From Aporrectodea caliginosa (Eukaryota; Annelida; Clitellata; Crassiclitellata; Lumbricidae), in assembly GCA_020284085.1 (NCBI GenBank), contig JACEVL010001876.1:1-64000 (forward strand): DNA of 64,000 nt, read 5' to 3'. A model generated the notes under the pieces. It saw only the letters and a list, made by a program, of their open reading frames with translations, searched no databases and was not told the origin of the DNA. This document shows, one piece after another, positions 21,545 through 35,500 of this stretch. The stretch's first letter is position 1. Each line of letters begins with the position of its first letter. The translations under genes were made by a program, and so were the position numbers.

Positions 21545-23300
21545 TACAATTATTCTAATGGATCGGAAGTGGAAAAACTGTTTGCTTAAGACATATTTTT
21601 GGAGTTTAAATGAAGGAAGTAAACTTCCCCATTACCTGCTCAAATCAAGCCTCCAGTGGATATGCATGTTTCTCATTTTTGTTGTTGCTGCCCACAGGCT
21701 TTTGAATCCTTATCACTATAGGTGTAATTTTTATGGATATGGAGTACTTTTTAGTGTACAATACTCCCCACATTTGATAACACTGAATAAATGATGCTGA
21801 TTAAGTTTTAGTATGAGCCCGGAGTGACTTCTCATAGTACATTATTGTCTAACAATATTAATTGAAAGGAGAAAGGGGAAGAAATTAACACCCCTCACTT
21901 CCTATACCAGATCTAGACTTCCGCCCACCAGGGTCTCCAACCACAACACCAGGGCCTCCATCCACAAATAGAACTTTGTTATTGACCCAGAGGCGGCGCC
22001 AGACTTTTTAACCACGGCATAGCCAGGGTACCGTAGTAACCAGTGCAGAGGGCGATTTATTGTGAGCACAGGGCAAACATTCTGGCAGCCTTGTGGCAGG
22101 GCAACTACCAGGGCAACTTAGGCTTTTTTACCAGGGCATTTGCCCTGGCTTGCCCTGCTGTAGCGCCGCCACAATAGACCTCTGCAGCTGTTATGAAGTG
22201 TTACTCCTTGCAGTATTGCATCATATAGTACATAATGAATAATGATGACTCAGAATGGCAGAACAATGGTTAAGCACCTAATGAAATAAACTGAACAGCC
22301 AAGTATCACTGGTTGTTAGCTATGTATCTGCAATTCAATTTGTTCATGTGTGCTTGGCATATTTAGTTTAGGAGGAGTTTACGGGTTCAACCCCCTCCCG
22401 CCGCTCCCGGAAATAAATAATTGCTAAAAAACTTAATTTTCAAAACTGACCCTTACTCTGCGACCATGTTCAATGAACCCACCCCCCCCAATGGAAACCC
22501 CGGAAATTGTTTTCTGGCTATGCTGTTGCATGTGTGCAAATGTGTAGGTAGGCTACCGGGTACACTTGTAGAGTGTTAGCAGCAAACTCTTGTGGAGAGT
22601 CCATGTCAATGATGTCATGTCCCATAGCACATGATTTTATAGATACAATCATATTCAGGATGAGACAATTGAAAATTCTAAAGTGCTCCTTCGAAGCACC
22701 AATTTAGTCATAAGTGCCGTGTCCATTGAGAAGGGTTATTCTTAAAAATGATACAAGCCAATAATTGTTTGAGAAAATAAGATAACATTGCTATGCCAGA
22801 GAAGTAATTCAGCTGTCTGAGTAATGTAAATGTAATAATCGTAAACGGATAGTATGTTTCGTTTGATACAAACGACTGGCAAAATTTGGTGCGTTGATAA
22901 ACCTGTCTCTCATAGGAGTGGTTTCGATTAAGAACGGCATTAGTGACCAGTAGGGTGTATGCGCCTTTGCCCGTTGATGTGATTCAGACTGACTTTAATT
23001 AAACGTAAAACGGCTGTTAGAAACTTCAAACTGATAAGTGATAAGAGTACTGGAACAGACGATTAAGCTGTCGTGGGCGAAGTACTGGAGCATTGCAGCA
23101 GACCACCTGCATGCTGGATGCCAAGGTGCGCTTTGGCATCGGATGGCATGGCTGGTGGAGACGCCAATAAACCATGCGGCTTTTAACAACCGCATAAATT
23201 ATTCGAATGGCTTGTAATTAATGCTGTTGATACAGGGCTACATACGCAAGTTTCCAACATAACAACCCACATTTTTCTCTCGAAAAGATACAATTTTCAC
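21545..23300. other. Intergenic region between IFT57 and the adhesion gene
   Basis: No coding sequence recognised. It contains a short TIR element at about 21988-22172 and otherwise unique-looking AT-rich sequence. The last part should hold distal promoter sequence of the downstream gene. Confidence 0.5.
21988..22172. mobile_element. GGCGGCGCC-terminal MITE, copy 1
   Basis: Left end CAGAGGCGGCGCCAG, right end TAGCGCCGCCAC, complementary over about 12 bp. The interior repeats CAGGGCAA and TGCCCTGG motifs. The flanks TATTGACC and AATAGACC resemble a decayed 8-bp duplication. The ends resemble those of the elements at 23865 and 24379. Confidence 0.5.
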
Positions 23301-23524
23301 CAGAAATGCTTCAAAAGAATGCAGAACTACTTTCAGGACCAATCTGCGCGCATTGATACCAATTACTGACGTGTGCAAGAGGGCGCGGCGGTTTAATCTG
23401 CGCGTCTTCGTCGACTGCGATCGAGGTGAGCGTTGCGTTACGGATTAGGATAAAGATGTTATTGGAATAATAGTAATTATTATTATTATTTACAATTGCT
23501 GTGCACTCAGTTTTCAAAAGGAGT
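23301..23524 (+). promoter_or_regulatory. Promoter-proximal/5' UTR region of the NCAM-like gene
   Basis: CpG-rich segments (GGGCGCGGCG, CTGCGCGTCTTCGTCGACTG) around 23380-23430 stand out from the AT-rich surroundings and lie just before the first coding exon. An in-frame TAA at 23474-23476 precedes the start codon. The transcription start itself cannot be placed. The NAGGTGAGC at about 23424 could also be a 5' UTR splice donor. Confidence 0.4.
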
Positions 23525-23588
23525 ATGTGCAGAATGACGATAGCGGCGTCTTTTGTGATTCTGGTTGCGACTGCTGCCGTTGTTACGG
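23525..23588 (+). CDS. NCAM-like exon 1 (signal peptide)
   Basis: MCRMTIAASFVILVATAAVV is a short basic start followed by a hydrophobic core. Cleavage is likely around the TA/EVEL junction coded across the next exon. Donor GTAAGT, ends in phase 1. The in-frame upstream stop at 23474 supports the start. Confidence 0.88.
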
Positions 23589-26500
23589 GTAAGTTGTATT
23601 TCGTGTTAATTTTGCGATGTTGTTAAGGCATTCCTGCCAGAGGCATTATTTTGCAGTTGCATAGCCTGCTGCTCAATAGCATTGCAGAATCGTTATCTCG
23701 AAACTTCTACAGCGCCCAAAAAGAGGAGTCGCGGAAACCAGCCTAGCCTATTCACTGCGCTTAGTCACAACAAAATCGATGGACTGGTAGCCTTGGTAGG
23801 GTCAAAATCGGTTCCAGGTGAAGATCCAAGAGTGTGATGCAGGCAGGCAGACGGCTAAGGTGGACAGTGGCGGCGCCAGAGGAGGGATAGGGGGGGCTTA
23901 GCCCCCCCAACTGCGGTCGGTTCAGCCCCCCAAAAAGTGGGAAATCACTGCAAATCATAGGGAGGAGGGAACAAAAGGGAAGGGCTTGGGGCTTTAGCCC
24001 CCCCAAACCTGAAATCCTGACGTAATAGAAAAGCTTGATTACATTTTGAACGTAGGCATAGGTCAAGAGAAAAATCTTTAATTTGGCATAAGGCGTGTTA
24101 GTGTAGGCCTATGTTGTTATTTTTTACCGAATCCAATAGGGTTCAATGCATAGGCCTACCTAAGATGTGCTGTTACCGTATTGTACTTATAGAATAGGCG
24201 ATTGAACTCGATTTTGTTGCAAATGAAACCATAGTTACTTTTTGTAACTAACCATACTGTAAATGTAAATGGCGACTGTATAGGGCCTCGACTCTGCTTA
24301 TTTTTCGATGAATTTTTGGACGAGCCGTGCACCACCACTGCCTGTTTGGATGGTTTCCACTTCCACACCAGTTAAAGTCAGTGGCGGCGCCAGAGGGGGC
24401 TAGGGGGTGCATAGCCCCCATAACTGCGGTTCAGCCCCCCAAAAGGAAAGGTTTTAAGGGAAAAAAAGGTCGTCGCATCCCAATGGGAATAACTTACCAT
24501 GGCTAGTTACGTTGAGCTTTAGCCCCCAAACCTGAATGCCTGCTGCGCCGACCACTGGTCAGAAAAGTCCCCATCTATGGACCATGCTAGTATAAGATTC
24601 AGCTCTCAGAATGTAGCGTGTGTCCAAAGGATAGGCTGCATTAAGTCCCTTGACGCGTGCATGACCTCGCCAGCCTGCCCCACTATAGACTCAGGATGTC
24701 CGCACTCACCATGCTCAAGGCTTAAAGCGCCCAAACAAAAAGTCCTAGAACGGATACGTCACTGTAGAGCATGGTGAGTGCGGACAGCCTCAGCATATAT
24801 TAGATGGGGCCGGACTCCAGAAGGTTATGAGGGGGATTTATTTTCCGAAGGGACTTCAGCAGCCACTTGGAGCAGGTTCATTCCCAAACCCAACGCTAGT
24901 TGCGGCCAGGGCTGCATTGGTATGCAAACCGGCAGGTAACAGCTTTGGATGCTTGCTGTGAAGACAGAATTATCAGAAGGTACTTCAGTGAGATGTATGC
25001 TGAGAGGATGTCGAATAATGAGGAGACTGAGGTGTTTTCATTGAGATGACTAATGCGTGTGTCCATTGGGATAATAGGCTGCGTTTGTTATCGGCAGTTG
25101 ACGCGTGCATGACCTCGCCAGCCTGCCATCAGTGCATCTAATTGACATGCTAGGATGTCCATGCCCTTGTGTAGCGAAAGGCGAAAGGCGCCTCGTTTCT
25201 AGGGCAAAAGACTGAACTAGAGGCTGGATATCTGACGGATTAATACATCAGTTGGCCTGGACAGTTCAGCATACAGATTAGATAAGGTGCCGTACTAAAG
25301 AAGGCCTGTAATGATGGTTTTCCAGTTTGATTTGAGTTATAGCAGCCACTTGGTCCAGGTTCATTCACACTGACCCCAGTAGGTTATTGTTGACTTTGTA
25401 AAGAGATTGTAAATCTTGACAATAAATCTTGAGCTTAGGTCTTTATAATCCATGCGGCCTATTCTTTTAATTGTCTTCACACCAGAGACTTATTTGCAGC
25501 TATGGAACAAGTGTCAACACCTGCTAGACATGACACCTTAAATCCAACATCAAACACAAGGTGAAAGGCTTTTGTCAGAACTGCAACTGCTTTATATGGA
25601 AACCCTGTTCAAAGGAAATTCTGTGACTCCTGATTTTATTATTATCTGCCTCTTTATCACTTGAATTGACAAATATAAAGCTATCCAGATGTAGAAATCA
25701 CTGCTTAATTCGATATTTTCACACAGGCTCAACCTAATTTTCACCAATAGCTAATGCTAGCTATTTTGTTTTTAATCAATTATTTTCATGCTTAGTTGAA
25801 TTAAATGCTATAAAGATCTGTCAGATATTATGGAAATGAAAGTGACATTGCTTCTGTTCTCTGATCGGAGATATCTCTCGTTGCACCTGTTTTCAGACGT
25901 GCATGCAGCAAGTGGTAAACTAATTTCCCCAAACTGTTAGGGCTGCGGATTTTAACGATTAATTAATCGTTTAATTTTGGCTTGTTCGATTAATTTTCGA
26001 TTAATTTTCTTTCTTATTTTATGACGTCAACAGACCTATTTTCGGAATAAACAATATGGCGAACAGTAATAATGTGAAACATTTGAGTGGAAAATTAAGC
26101 CATCATTTTGCATTTAAGGCAAATGCTGAGGGAAAAGTCAAAGATGGCAAAATTATTGAAGATTTTTGTAGATAGAAGGTAGTTACAACTGAATACATTT
26201 CTCAGTTTGACAATTTGAACTTTAGCATGTCGAATGATTGAAGGATTTCTGCAGTGTATACAGTCTAAACAGTTTTTCGCGCTTTATGTAGTATGGACCA
26301 AATTAATTGACTTTAATCAATTAATCTCGATTAAATTTAGGAGATTAATTGATTAAAATTATTTTAATCAGTACCAGCCCTACTAAGAAGCCAAGTATCT
26401 TTTAAACCACACTTAACCATATGTGTGCTAAAGATGAATCTTATGTTGCAACATCTTGATGAACACCTTGACAATCTCTTGACAATACTTCTGACTTAAC

Positions 26501-29500
26501 ACAGCATAAGCTAGCTTGAATAAGCTAGTGCTCTGTGCTTGGCTTTAGAATAGAGCTTAAACAGACATTTGGGGTTTACGATTACGAATCACGAGTAGGC
26601 TGTTCAGGGTGACTTATAGCAGTCAGATGATCCAACAAGTGGTTTTTAATTGAGTACTTTAAGTCTAATTTAATGTTTGTGTTAATTGCGTAATGATAAT
26701 GTCATGCAGATGATTATAGCTGCAAGGATATGCTGCTAACACGAACATCCTTCCTGATGTTGGAAATGCGTTGCATAATTACTGGTTGTAGGAATGGACG
26801 TAAGGCGGCCAAGGTTGTTATTTATAGGATTGCTCTCTCAACTGAGGAAGGATTCAATCTGGGCGGGAAAGCAGTCATTGATTTTGGTAGAGTGTGCCCT
26901 GTAAATGGAGCTGTGCAAAGATGTCGTGTAATAATGGTGCATCCCTTGGCATCCATTTGAGAAGGTCTGTTATTGAGCGAAGATTTATTGGTGCCCGTGA
27001 GATTGCAGAGGCAGTGCTTGACACATAATAATGATATGTGGCTTATGCTCAAAGAAGCCGTTTAGTTGATAAGAGAGCTCTGTCTGTTGCTTGGAGGAAA
27101 TGAGCCACCATGCAGCTAAGTGTTGATTAACTTGTTCAATGACAAATATGAAACTACCGGTAATAGCATGTTAGTGATTGCCAAGTTCCTATACTTGCTA
27201 CAAAAGAAGGTCCAGTAGTCTGAGTTGTCTACATTGTCATCTGGAGAATGTGCTTCAAAGTCTACAAAAATTAAAATGCGGTGTTGCTGCACATTTTACA
27301 CATTGTGGTCTTCTGCACACCGGTGTTGAAAATTATCCTCAAGTTATAGTGATATGGTCGAAAATTCTGTTACCTGAAAAGTAAAGCTGCAAAAAGCAAG
27401 GCTGCAGCAGTGCATCACCTAACAGTGATGGTAATGTGATTCAGAAACGAATTTCAGTTTCAGGTTTCAGTCGGGAATTTCAGCCCTGAACACATGTGCA
27501 AGGCATTCACCCACTAACTTGCTATTAGTTTCATATTTGTGAAGTTTGAATTTTCTGCGTGCTGTTGGCATAGTATCCATGCTGAAAAAGAAAATGCTTT
27601 GCTTTTACTGCACAGACAGTCTTTAAGATAACTTGGAGGGTAGGTTGGTCTTCACTTATTTACTATTTGCCTCTGTCACGGAGATCCTGGTTTGTGGTAT
27701 CTTAGTTAAAACTGAAAGCTCACTCGTAACAGCAAGCAAGCAAAGGGAGAAACTGCCTGTATGTGAAAAAGGTTGTCCAGTTGTTGTCCAGTTGCTGTAA
27801 TTTAACTGAATGTGCCAGGATTCAAAGGCAACGTTTGTTTCTGCTAACTCCTGCACTCAGACTGCACTTGGTCATCAGACACTTGACTGTAATTGTACCC
27901 CAAGCCAGAGCATTACCTTGGTATCCTATTCCTATCCTTTCTCAGTTTTTGGAACTCACTGCTTGTTTCTGTCTGTTCTGCAGGTTCTCTGATATTGTTC
28001 ATGTCAGGATTAATATCTAATTATTATTGTCAAATTGCATGTCCTCTCATTGCTAGTCTTCTGGTCTTGGATCTCAACTGGTTGTGTGTAAAGTATTGTG
28101 TTTTGGAATCCAGCTTCTCTAAGTTATAGGCATTGACTGATTCCTTTTGCATTATGGCAGTGCTGTTAAAGAGTGCCTCTGAATATTGCATTGGTGCTAT
28201 ATAAATTACTTTAATAAATAAATATATAAAATTTGGATGTCAGAATATCTGCCTTTTTAGAGATCAGCTGAATGATGCAGTGATGATTAATGTTGTGAGG
28301 ACAGGTTTCGTCTTTATTGCTTTTTTCATATCTTCAGAAGGGGACTGATCAGCCAACAGGCAAACACACTCATGCACAAACACACATGCACTTGATGATC
28401 AGGTGGTTCCTTTCCGCTTATAACTAGGAACAAGGGTCATGAAACAATAAAAGAAATAGTGACACTGCATAAGGTCTAAGAAAAGGCGCATGAGCAAAAA
28501 TTAAGTTTTTTTGTTTTAAGCTGTCAGTGCTAAAAGGTTTTAATGAAATTGTTTCTTGTTTGAATTAGATATGATGTAATTAAACTGTTAAGCTGGTGTA
28601 GGCTATCTCTGTTCTAATTGACAGATGCTCTGGGGTAGTAGTCATGGCATAATTCCAGCCACTGACTGCTGCTGCTGCTGCTGCTGCTGCTGGTGTTGGT
28701 GCCAAGATTAGGACTTACTGATAAAAGCAACAAGATTTATGGTGCTTTACTTCCTGCCATTCCGGATGGCTGTTACTTAAAATGGCTTTGCCTCTGCAGC
28801 ATTTATGCTGTCTCTGTCTGTATCATTATCTGTCTGTGTTTGTTTGTCTTTGTTAGTCATGGATATATCGTTAGGTATATGTGTATTTGGATAGGTGTAA
28901 CTATGGGCCAGATGGACCATTGTGGTATGCCAGGCTGTACCCATAACCAGGACTGGTGTGACATCCTTTGCTGCTGTTTTCAACAGGATCCAGTCCTGAT
29001 TATGTTGCAGAATATTGGCTTACTTTCTAGAACAGTTATTTGTCATTTTCTGCATGAACAGAGCTCATTCAATGCGTGTAATGATGATTAATTCTGGATT
29101 CCATTCTGTTTGTCCCAATGATTCCGCTGTTTCCCATCTCTCCATGAAATGATGATGGCTAATTAAACCAGTTACTGATTATTATTATCAACTGGTCTCC
29201 TAAGAGAAACGTTTTTGTAGTTCTGCTTTATGCTTCACAAGGCCTGCTAAGTATTGAGAATTTTTGTGGTATTTCCTTAATTCTAATCATCAACTAATAC
29301 ATGGTCTTATTTCTTCAGCCTGTTTAGATTACTTTTAACCCTTTAACATTGAGCTGCATTGGTTTCCCAGACATTTTAGTACACGCTCGTCCTTAAAGGG
29401 TTGAACCAATGTTCCTTGAAGTCACAGAATCTGAGAAGGCATCCAATTATCCTTTACGTTTTTCTATACGTATTGATTTCTCCTCTTCTTGCCTTTCGAA

Positions 29501-32500
29501 CCAGAGTGCAGTTTGTTCCAAATTAACAATGAGTTTCTTTTTAACTGTCTCGTCCTGTTTTCTTTCCAGCACCATCCTCAGAGTATTCACTGGACCAGAG
29601 GTTTTCAAACTGTGGTACGCGTACCCCTGGGGGTACGCCAGGTGTCGCTAAGGGGTACGCGAAAAATTTCAAAAAATTAAAATTTTCTATAAGTTTATGG
29701 ACTTCATGTCCATCTTTCTTTCATTAGCTATTATAGGCCTACGTCCACCATTCGCCACCATTTTCTGTACATTTCTAGGAGTTTATGCCATCGGATGTAG
29801 TGTTGCCGGATGATTTTTCAGTCCAGGAAAGAGACCATGCAGTTTGTCGAACTATCATGTTATGGTGGATTGAAGAAGAAATTCAAGAAAGACATGTTGT
29901 GTGATTTTGGCTGAAACGAAGAGCTGAACATGGATTAATTTCTGACCGAGCTTTACAATTTTTGATTCCTTTCAGCACGTCACATCTGTGTGAAACAGAT
30001 TTTCGGCAATGCTTGCGATCAAAAACACATACAGAACAAAGCTTGAACTCGAACCAGAGTTGCGTTTGAAATTGACAAATATGAAACCAGATATTGTAAA
30101 TCTGTGCGTGTCAAAACAAGCCCACTGCTCACATTAACACTTTCGAATAGTGATTTTATTTTTCCTGTTTGTTTATATGGCTACATTCTTAAGCTAAAAT
30201 TATATTACTTTTTAAATTTTCTACCTATGACTAATACCGGTGTGCACCAATGATTAAAAGGAGTTGTTAATTGCAAGGGACTTCACGCTCGCATGTTGTT
30301 TTGATCTGACCGACTGACCTTGTTGGGGGTACGCCAAAATTCAATTTTGTAACCTGGGGGTACAATAAAAATAAAGTTTGAAAACCGCTGCACTGGACAA
30401 CACGCTTTATGTTTCATCAGCACACTGGCTTACTTTGTCTAATCCTGTTTTCTGGCTTTAAAATTGCAACCTGGCTCTTGTGGATTTGAGTAATACTGGT
30501 TCACAACATGATCTCCATTGCACGACTTTAATATGATACTACAAAATTTTGGTGATTTACATTACATATTTACATTGCATTAGTTTTCAAAAAATTCATC
30601 TGAAGTTTCCTTTCTGAGAGGAGCTCCACTGTTATTTGAGCCGGTTAAAGCATCCCTGATAGACCTTTTCATATGCAAATGCGCAATTCATATTTTGCTG
30701 CTTTAGCCCATGAGGGGAAGGGACCAACATTCACTGTTGACGAAGAAATTCATATTAACTGCGTTATGGGTTAATTTAATATTGATGAAAGTTTCATTTA
30801 CTGTAGGCTTTCAAGCGGGTCCAGTGCAGAATGATTGCTGTGCAGTGACCGAGTTTTGGCAATATATAAACCAGCAAGGCCTAAAATAATGTGTTTCTGA
30901 CGCAAAAGTGTGCCGCCTCTGAATAGTCTATGCTGCGAGAGGCGCTCTACAAATTTTTAGATACGATACGATGATGTTGTCAAGTGTGCAGTTGACTTGT
31001 CTGGAGTTTATAGTATTAATTTTTGAGAGATTAGCTTTGCTACACACAATTTCATTTTAATACCTGACATTTTACTTACCAGTTCAGGTTACAATTTGAC
31101 AGTTTGAGAAACAGTTTGTATTTGACATTTCTGAGTTTTTTGTGCACTGCAAACTGGTGCAGACTGATGCTACCGTACATACTAAGTATTGTTGATATAT
31201 TGCTTCACATGGTGTCATTTAAGATTACTATAGGCCTATTATTTATCTCCGAGCTCTGTTTTAGAGGCATTGCCAGTAAGATAATTGGATCATGTGTATC
31301 AGCTTGGATTAAGCGTTCATAATTATTCATCACTTGTGTTAACTGTTCATGATTGCCAATCAGAGTAAGTGGACATTTATATTTATCGCTATTCATATAA
31401 GTCAATTGGATTAGCTGTTCATGCGTATCATTTGGGTGAATTGAACTCTCAGATTTATCACTTTATCGGGTTACGTTTTATATCAATCAGTTAGTTTAAC
31501 TGTTCTCATCAGTTGCATTTGAAGGCCTTTGTTGTATTGGAGCTTTACCCTGAATACAATCAGCATTACAGTTTCCTGTTGCAAATTTTTTTATCTGTGC
31601 ACCATTGCTGTAATTAACGAGTAGTTGATTGGTTTGTGATTGATGTATCCTATCTATTGATGGCTCTGAGGTCCGCAATTGTGTTTTTGAGCTATTCCTG
31701 GCTGGGGTTGTTGCCTGGGTAGGACGTTGAGTATTTCTAGTTCTAAACAAGAGCTTTAATGTATTTGAGTAGCGTCTGTTTGGATCTGACGCTCTAGAAT
31801 GCTGTCTGTTGGTTGAATCATTGGCAACATCTGATGCTAGTTGATGGCCCTGGGAGGTGCATTTACAAGAACATGGTGTATGTTTGCATGTAATGAAGTC
31901 ATCAGTTCCAGCAAGATACGGACGGTTTGTTTCTGTGATAATGGATGTAAATCGGTTGAATCCATTCTTCCTCAGCCACTGCGACTCAATTAGAGACTCG
32001 ATTTCAATCTCACTTTCTGGAATGAGTGCATCCAAAATAGTTTTGTTGTTATTAACGTATGTGCATTGCATGCAGATAGGTTTCTGTACTAGAAAACACA
32101 GATAAGCTGGAGGACATAGCTTTAGTTTAAGATATCTAAATACATCAGTTTTTATTTATTTTCTGCAGTGTAAAGGCTGTTGATGAGATGCTTAAGGAAC
32201 ATGCATCCTTTGAATATGCATGATAAGTAAGTAAGTAAGTAAGTAAGTATATTCTTCTTTAACCAACTGCTACAGACATCTAATAAACACAGTTAACATG
32301 GTTAAAACTCTTGTCTTATTTTGAAGTAGCTGTTGTCAGACCTTCCAAAGCTGGACCCACAGCTGGGTTGGAATGAATATAACTAAGGCAAAATGCCATT
32401 CTATGCAAAGCCAATTAATACCACAGTTATATTATTCTCATTTTTCAGTTTAGAGTGGGACCATTAAAGTAATGGTCATGATGAAAGTTGCAAATTGGAT

Positions 32501-35500
32501 AGCTGGGATGGTAGGAAAATGTGCAAGTGAAAAATCATCTCAAGCAGACTTTTGGGTTCCTTGCTGGCCCGATCCCACATGTTGTGGAGGAGCAATATTT
32601 GTGCCATGGATGTACTGCTATGTTGTAAAAGTGGGGACTATTGTACACAAAACCATATAAGATTTCACTCCTTGTTTCAGAAATATGACTCCTCTGAACT
32701 TCTCAGGGGGTGGAGACTGCATCCACTACCAGGTAGAGTGGATCATGGGCTCCTACATGTGTATAGCCAGTAGTAGGCAGAGGTCCTTAAGTGGATGCAG
32801 CCTTCCTTCCACCACAAATGTAACTTAATCTGGCAGCAATTGGTTTATCCATCCTGACCTTATGACCTGTGAACTACCACTGTCTAGCTAGACTCCCACA
32901 GAAATCCCTTGGTTTTGATGGGTGGTGTTCTACTCTAGTGGGTGTTGCTTTACAGCATTCTATGCATATCTTCCATTTGCTTAGAGTGGTCGTCGGATAA
33001 TTGCAATTGCCTCTTCGTCCAGGAAATCCGGTCTTCTCTCTCCAGATGTCTTTCGAGTTGCCCCGACTGCACGGTTGTCGCTTGAGTAGACGGACCTGTT
33101 TCTCTGACTGTTGATGAGCAAGGTGGATAGCATAGCTGTCCATTAGCGATTTCTACAGCTGCTGCTGCTGCTGCTGCTGCTGCTGCTATAGACCAGTGTC
33201 CAGGTTGCTGCCTGTGTTGGTCTGTGACGTCGTCTAGGTGTGTGTTGCTGTAGCAGGCTATAAATAGCAAGCAGTTCTGCGTTAACACCCCCCCCCACTT
33301 CTCGTGCATTTGGCAGGGTGCTATATATGGTGTTGTTGTTGTTTTGTTGATGAAAATTCGGGGTACTTTTCCACCATGGATTTGTGTGGGGGAAATGGGT
33401 TGGGGTCTTGCTGTATTGATCCAGGCCTTTGTCTGGCACCTGAATTGTTTCTTCGCGTTTCCTGGCTACTAATAAATTTTCTATTCTGGATTGATTGTGC
33501 TTTATTAATTTTGTATTGTCTGTTTTCTCATGAAGACCGTATTATCAGAGCATCTAAATGGATCTAGGGACTGGTTCATCAAGACCCTGTTGTCAACGGA
33601 AGAGATGTGCACAGGTCAAATTCATTTCGTCTGATGGCATTTGGCGTCTTTAGCTGCATACATGTCTATTTGCCAATTGTTGGGGTTTTCTATTATTTGG
33701 TTCCAAAGTGTGGGATTTTGCCTGGAACATGGTTTAAATACTTCCTTACTTACTCATCTATGAAACCAAGACACTGATGATAGATTTACCATTTTCTGAT
33801 AATCATGATTGCCTCTAATATAAGATTTTCATACACGTATCAGAAAGTTGAGCATTGAACTACAGCATCAATTGCATTTGTGATTGTTTCCTCAGAGGTG
33901 CTTGCAGGAATCTGTAGTTCCTAAGTACATGGTCCATAAGTATTAAGTATGTGCATTTGTTAGTAAGTCTGTAACTAAATAGCTTTAATTTCCAACTGAA
34001 AAATACTTGTGCATTACAGAGTACAGAATGGAGTATGGCTGGAACCAAACTTGATTTTAGCAGTGTATAAACAATAGGCAGCCACCAAGAGCTGACAATA
34101 TTAGGACAGCTAATTTAAAAAATATCTGAATGCTGCTAGTATAATTTTTTTCTCTCGGAATTTGTCATGAAGAAGCTGTTTATTTATGTCAATTTTTATA
34201 TCAATAATTCGATAATTATTGAAAAAGTGGATCATTAGAGTTAAAGGATTTCTTAAGTTTATATACATTGATTTTCATGTAGACTTATTGTTTCAGTTTA
34301 TCATAATCGTTCATTAATTGTAAAATGTAAATTTCGAAATTGGAATTTCTAAAAAATTATTTTCGGTCAGTCATAAAAAGTAGGATGGACTAGTGAAACT
34401 TTGCTCAGATTTAAGTTGAAACGTAATCGTTGGACTATACCATATTTATTGATAACTTTGAAAATGTGTGGGTTACAAAAGTTTGATTCTAATTGAACTT
34501 TAACAACAATAAATTTACAGTGGCTGGGTCTCTGTAATTAATTGCTACTTACTAGTGCAATAATATTGTTAAATGACATTTAGTGTTCAAATTGCACTAA
34601 TAATTTTTTTATTATAAGTTATTGTATTTGATTAACACATGATAAACAATGACTAAATAGAGAAACCTACATGTAAAGTTAGTAGTTAGCACCAATGGTG
34701 TAAATTGAGGCATGGATAAGTATCATGGGGTGCATCAGCAACAGTCAAAATTGGGCCTATTCTATTCCGGTTCTAACCTAATCTCTAGCAATAACATCAT
34801 AATTGGCAAAGCATGAATTGATGGTCAGAGGGCTAAGTTAAACTTCACTCCATAATGACAGTGTTTTCAGTTCATATTCTTTCACAAACACTGTTTATTG
34901 ACAGGATGTAACATTATCATAATAAAGGATCTGGAGAAAATTATAGGGATTGCTGCAGATAATTAGGAGACATATGAGGGACTGGGGGAGTCTGTTGACA
35001 AAAGACAGCCAGACTTACAGGTCAGGGTGGACTGCCTTGCTGTTGCATAAGCTGATTAACTCATTGCCGTTCTAGAGAAGTGTGTCATGTGCTGCGCCTG
35101 CAGAGACCCGTTAAAGAATAAAGTTAATCTGTGTACATAATGCCAGAGATAAGGCTAACGATTTGGGCTTTATTAAGGTTGGAATTTTTAACGTTTGTGA
35201 CACAGAGACTGTTTTTTTTGTCTTGGAATCTGGTGTCTATGCCTTGAACCCAGTGCAGTAATTCCGCCTCTTATGTTTGAATTCTTCTGCTAAATTCAAG
35301 GAAGCAGACTAATGTAGCACGTTTTTTGTGAACTGATTATCTGGCCGGGACTTCAAAGTGTCCGCTTAATCCGCTTGACGTCTATCTTATCGTGTCCAGG
35401 GATTTCGACTGGAGCTGTGTCTTTTCGATTGGAGCTGTGTCTTTATGAACTTCTAGTCTATCTACAGCCAATATGTTCATTAATAGTTCTGCCTATGCTT

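Noticed and set aside
26730..26960. 76-codon frame as a conserved gene
   Set aside because: Looked protein-like at first, but no family could be named and both flanks are noncoding.
28693..29091. 132-codon open frame with hydrophobic stretch
   Set aside because: It starts right after a CTG tract, has many clustered cysteines from TGT/TGC-rich DNA, and matches no family I know.
33143..33439. Poly-Ser and poly-Ala frames antisense to CTG repeats
   Set aside because: The frames are open only because a CTG tract has no stop in any frame. Flanks show no homology.
35050..35135. TTAACTCATTGCCG...CCCGTTAAAG as a sixth palindromic mini-element
   Set aside because: Termini are only loosely similar and the GCTGCATTGGTTTCC core is absent.
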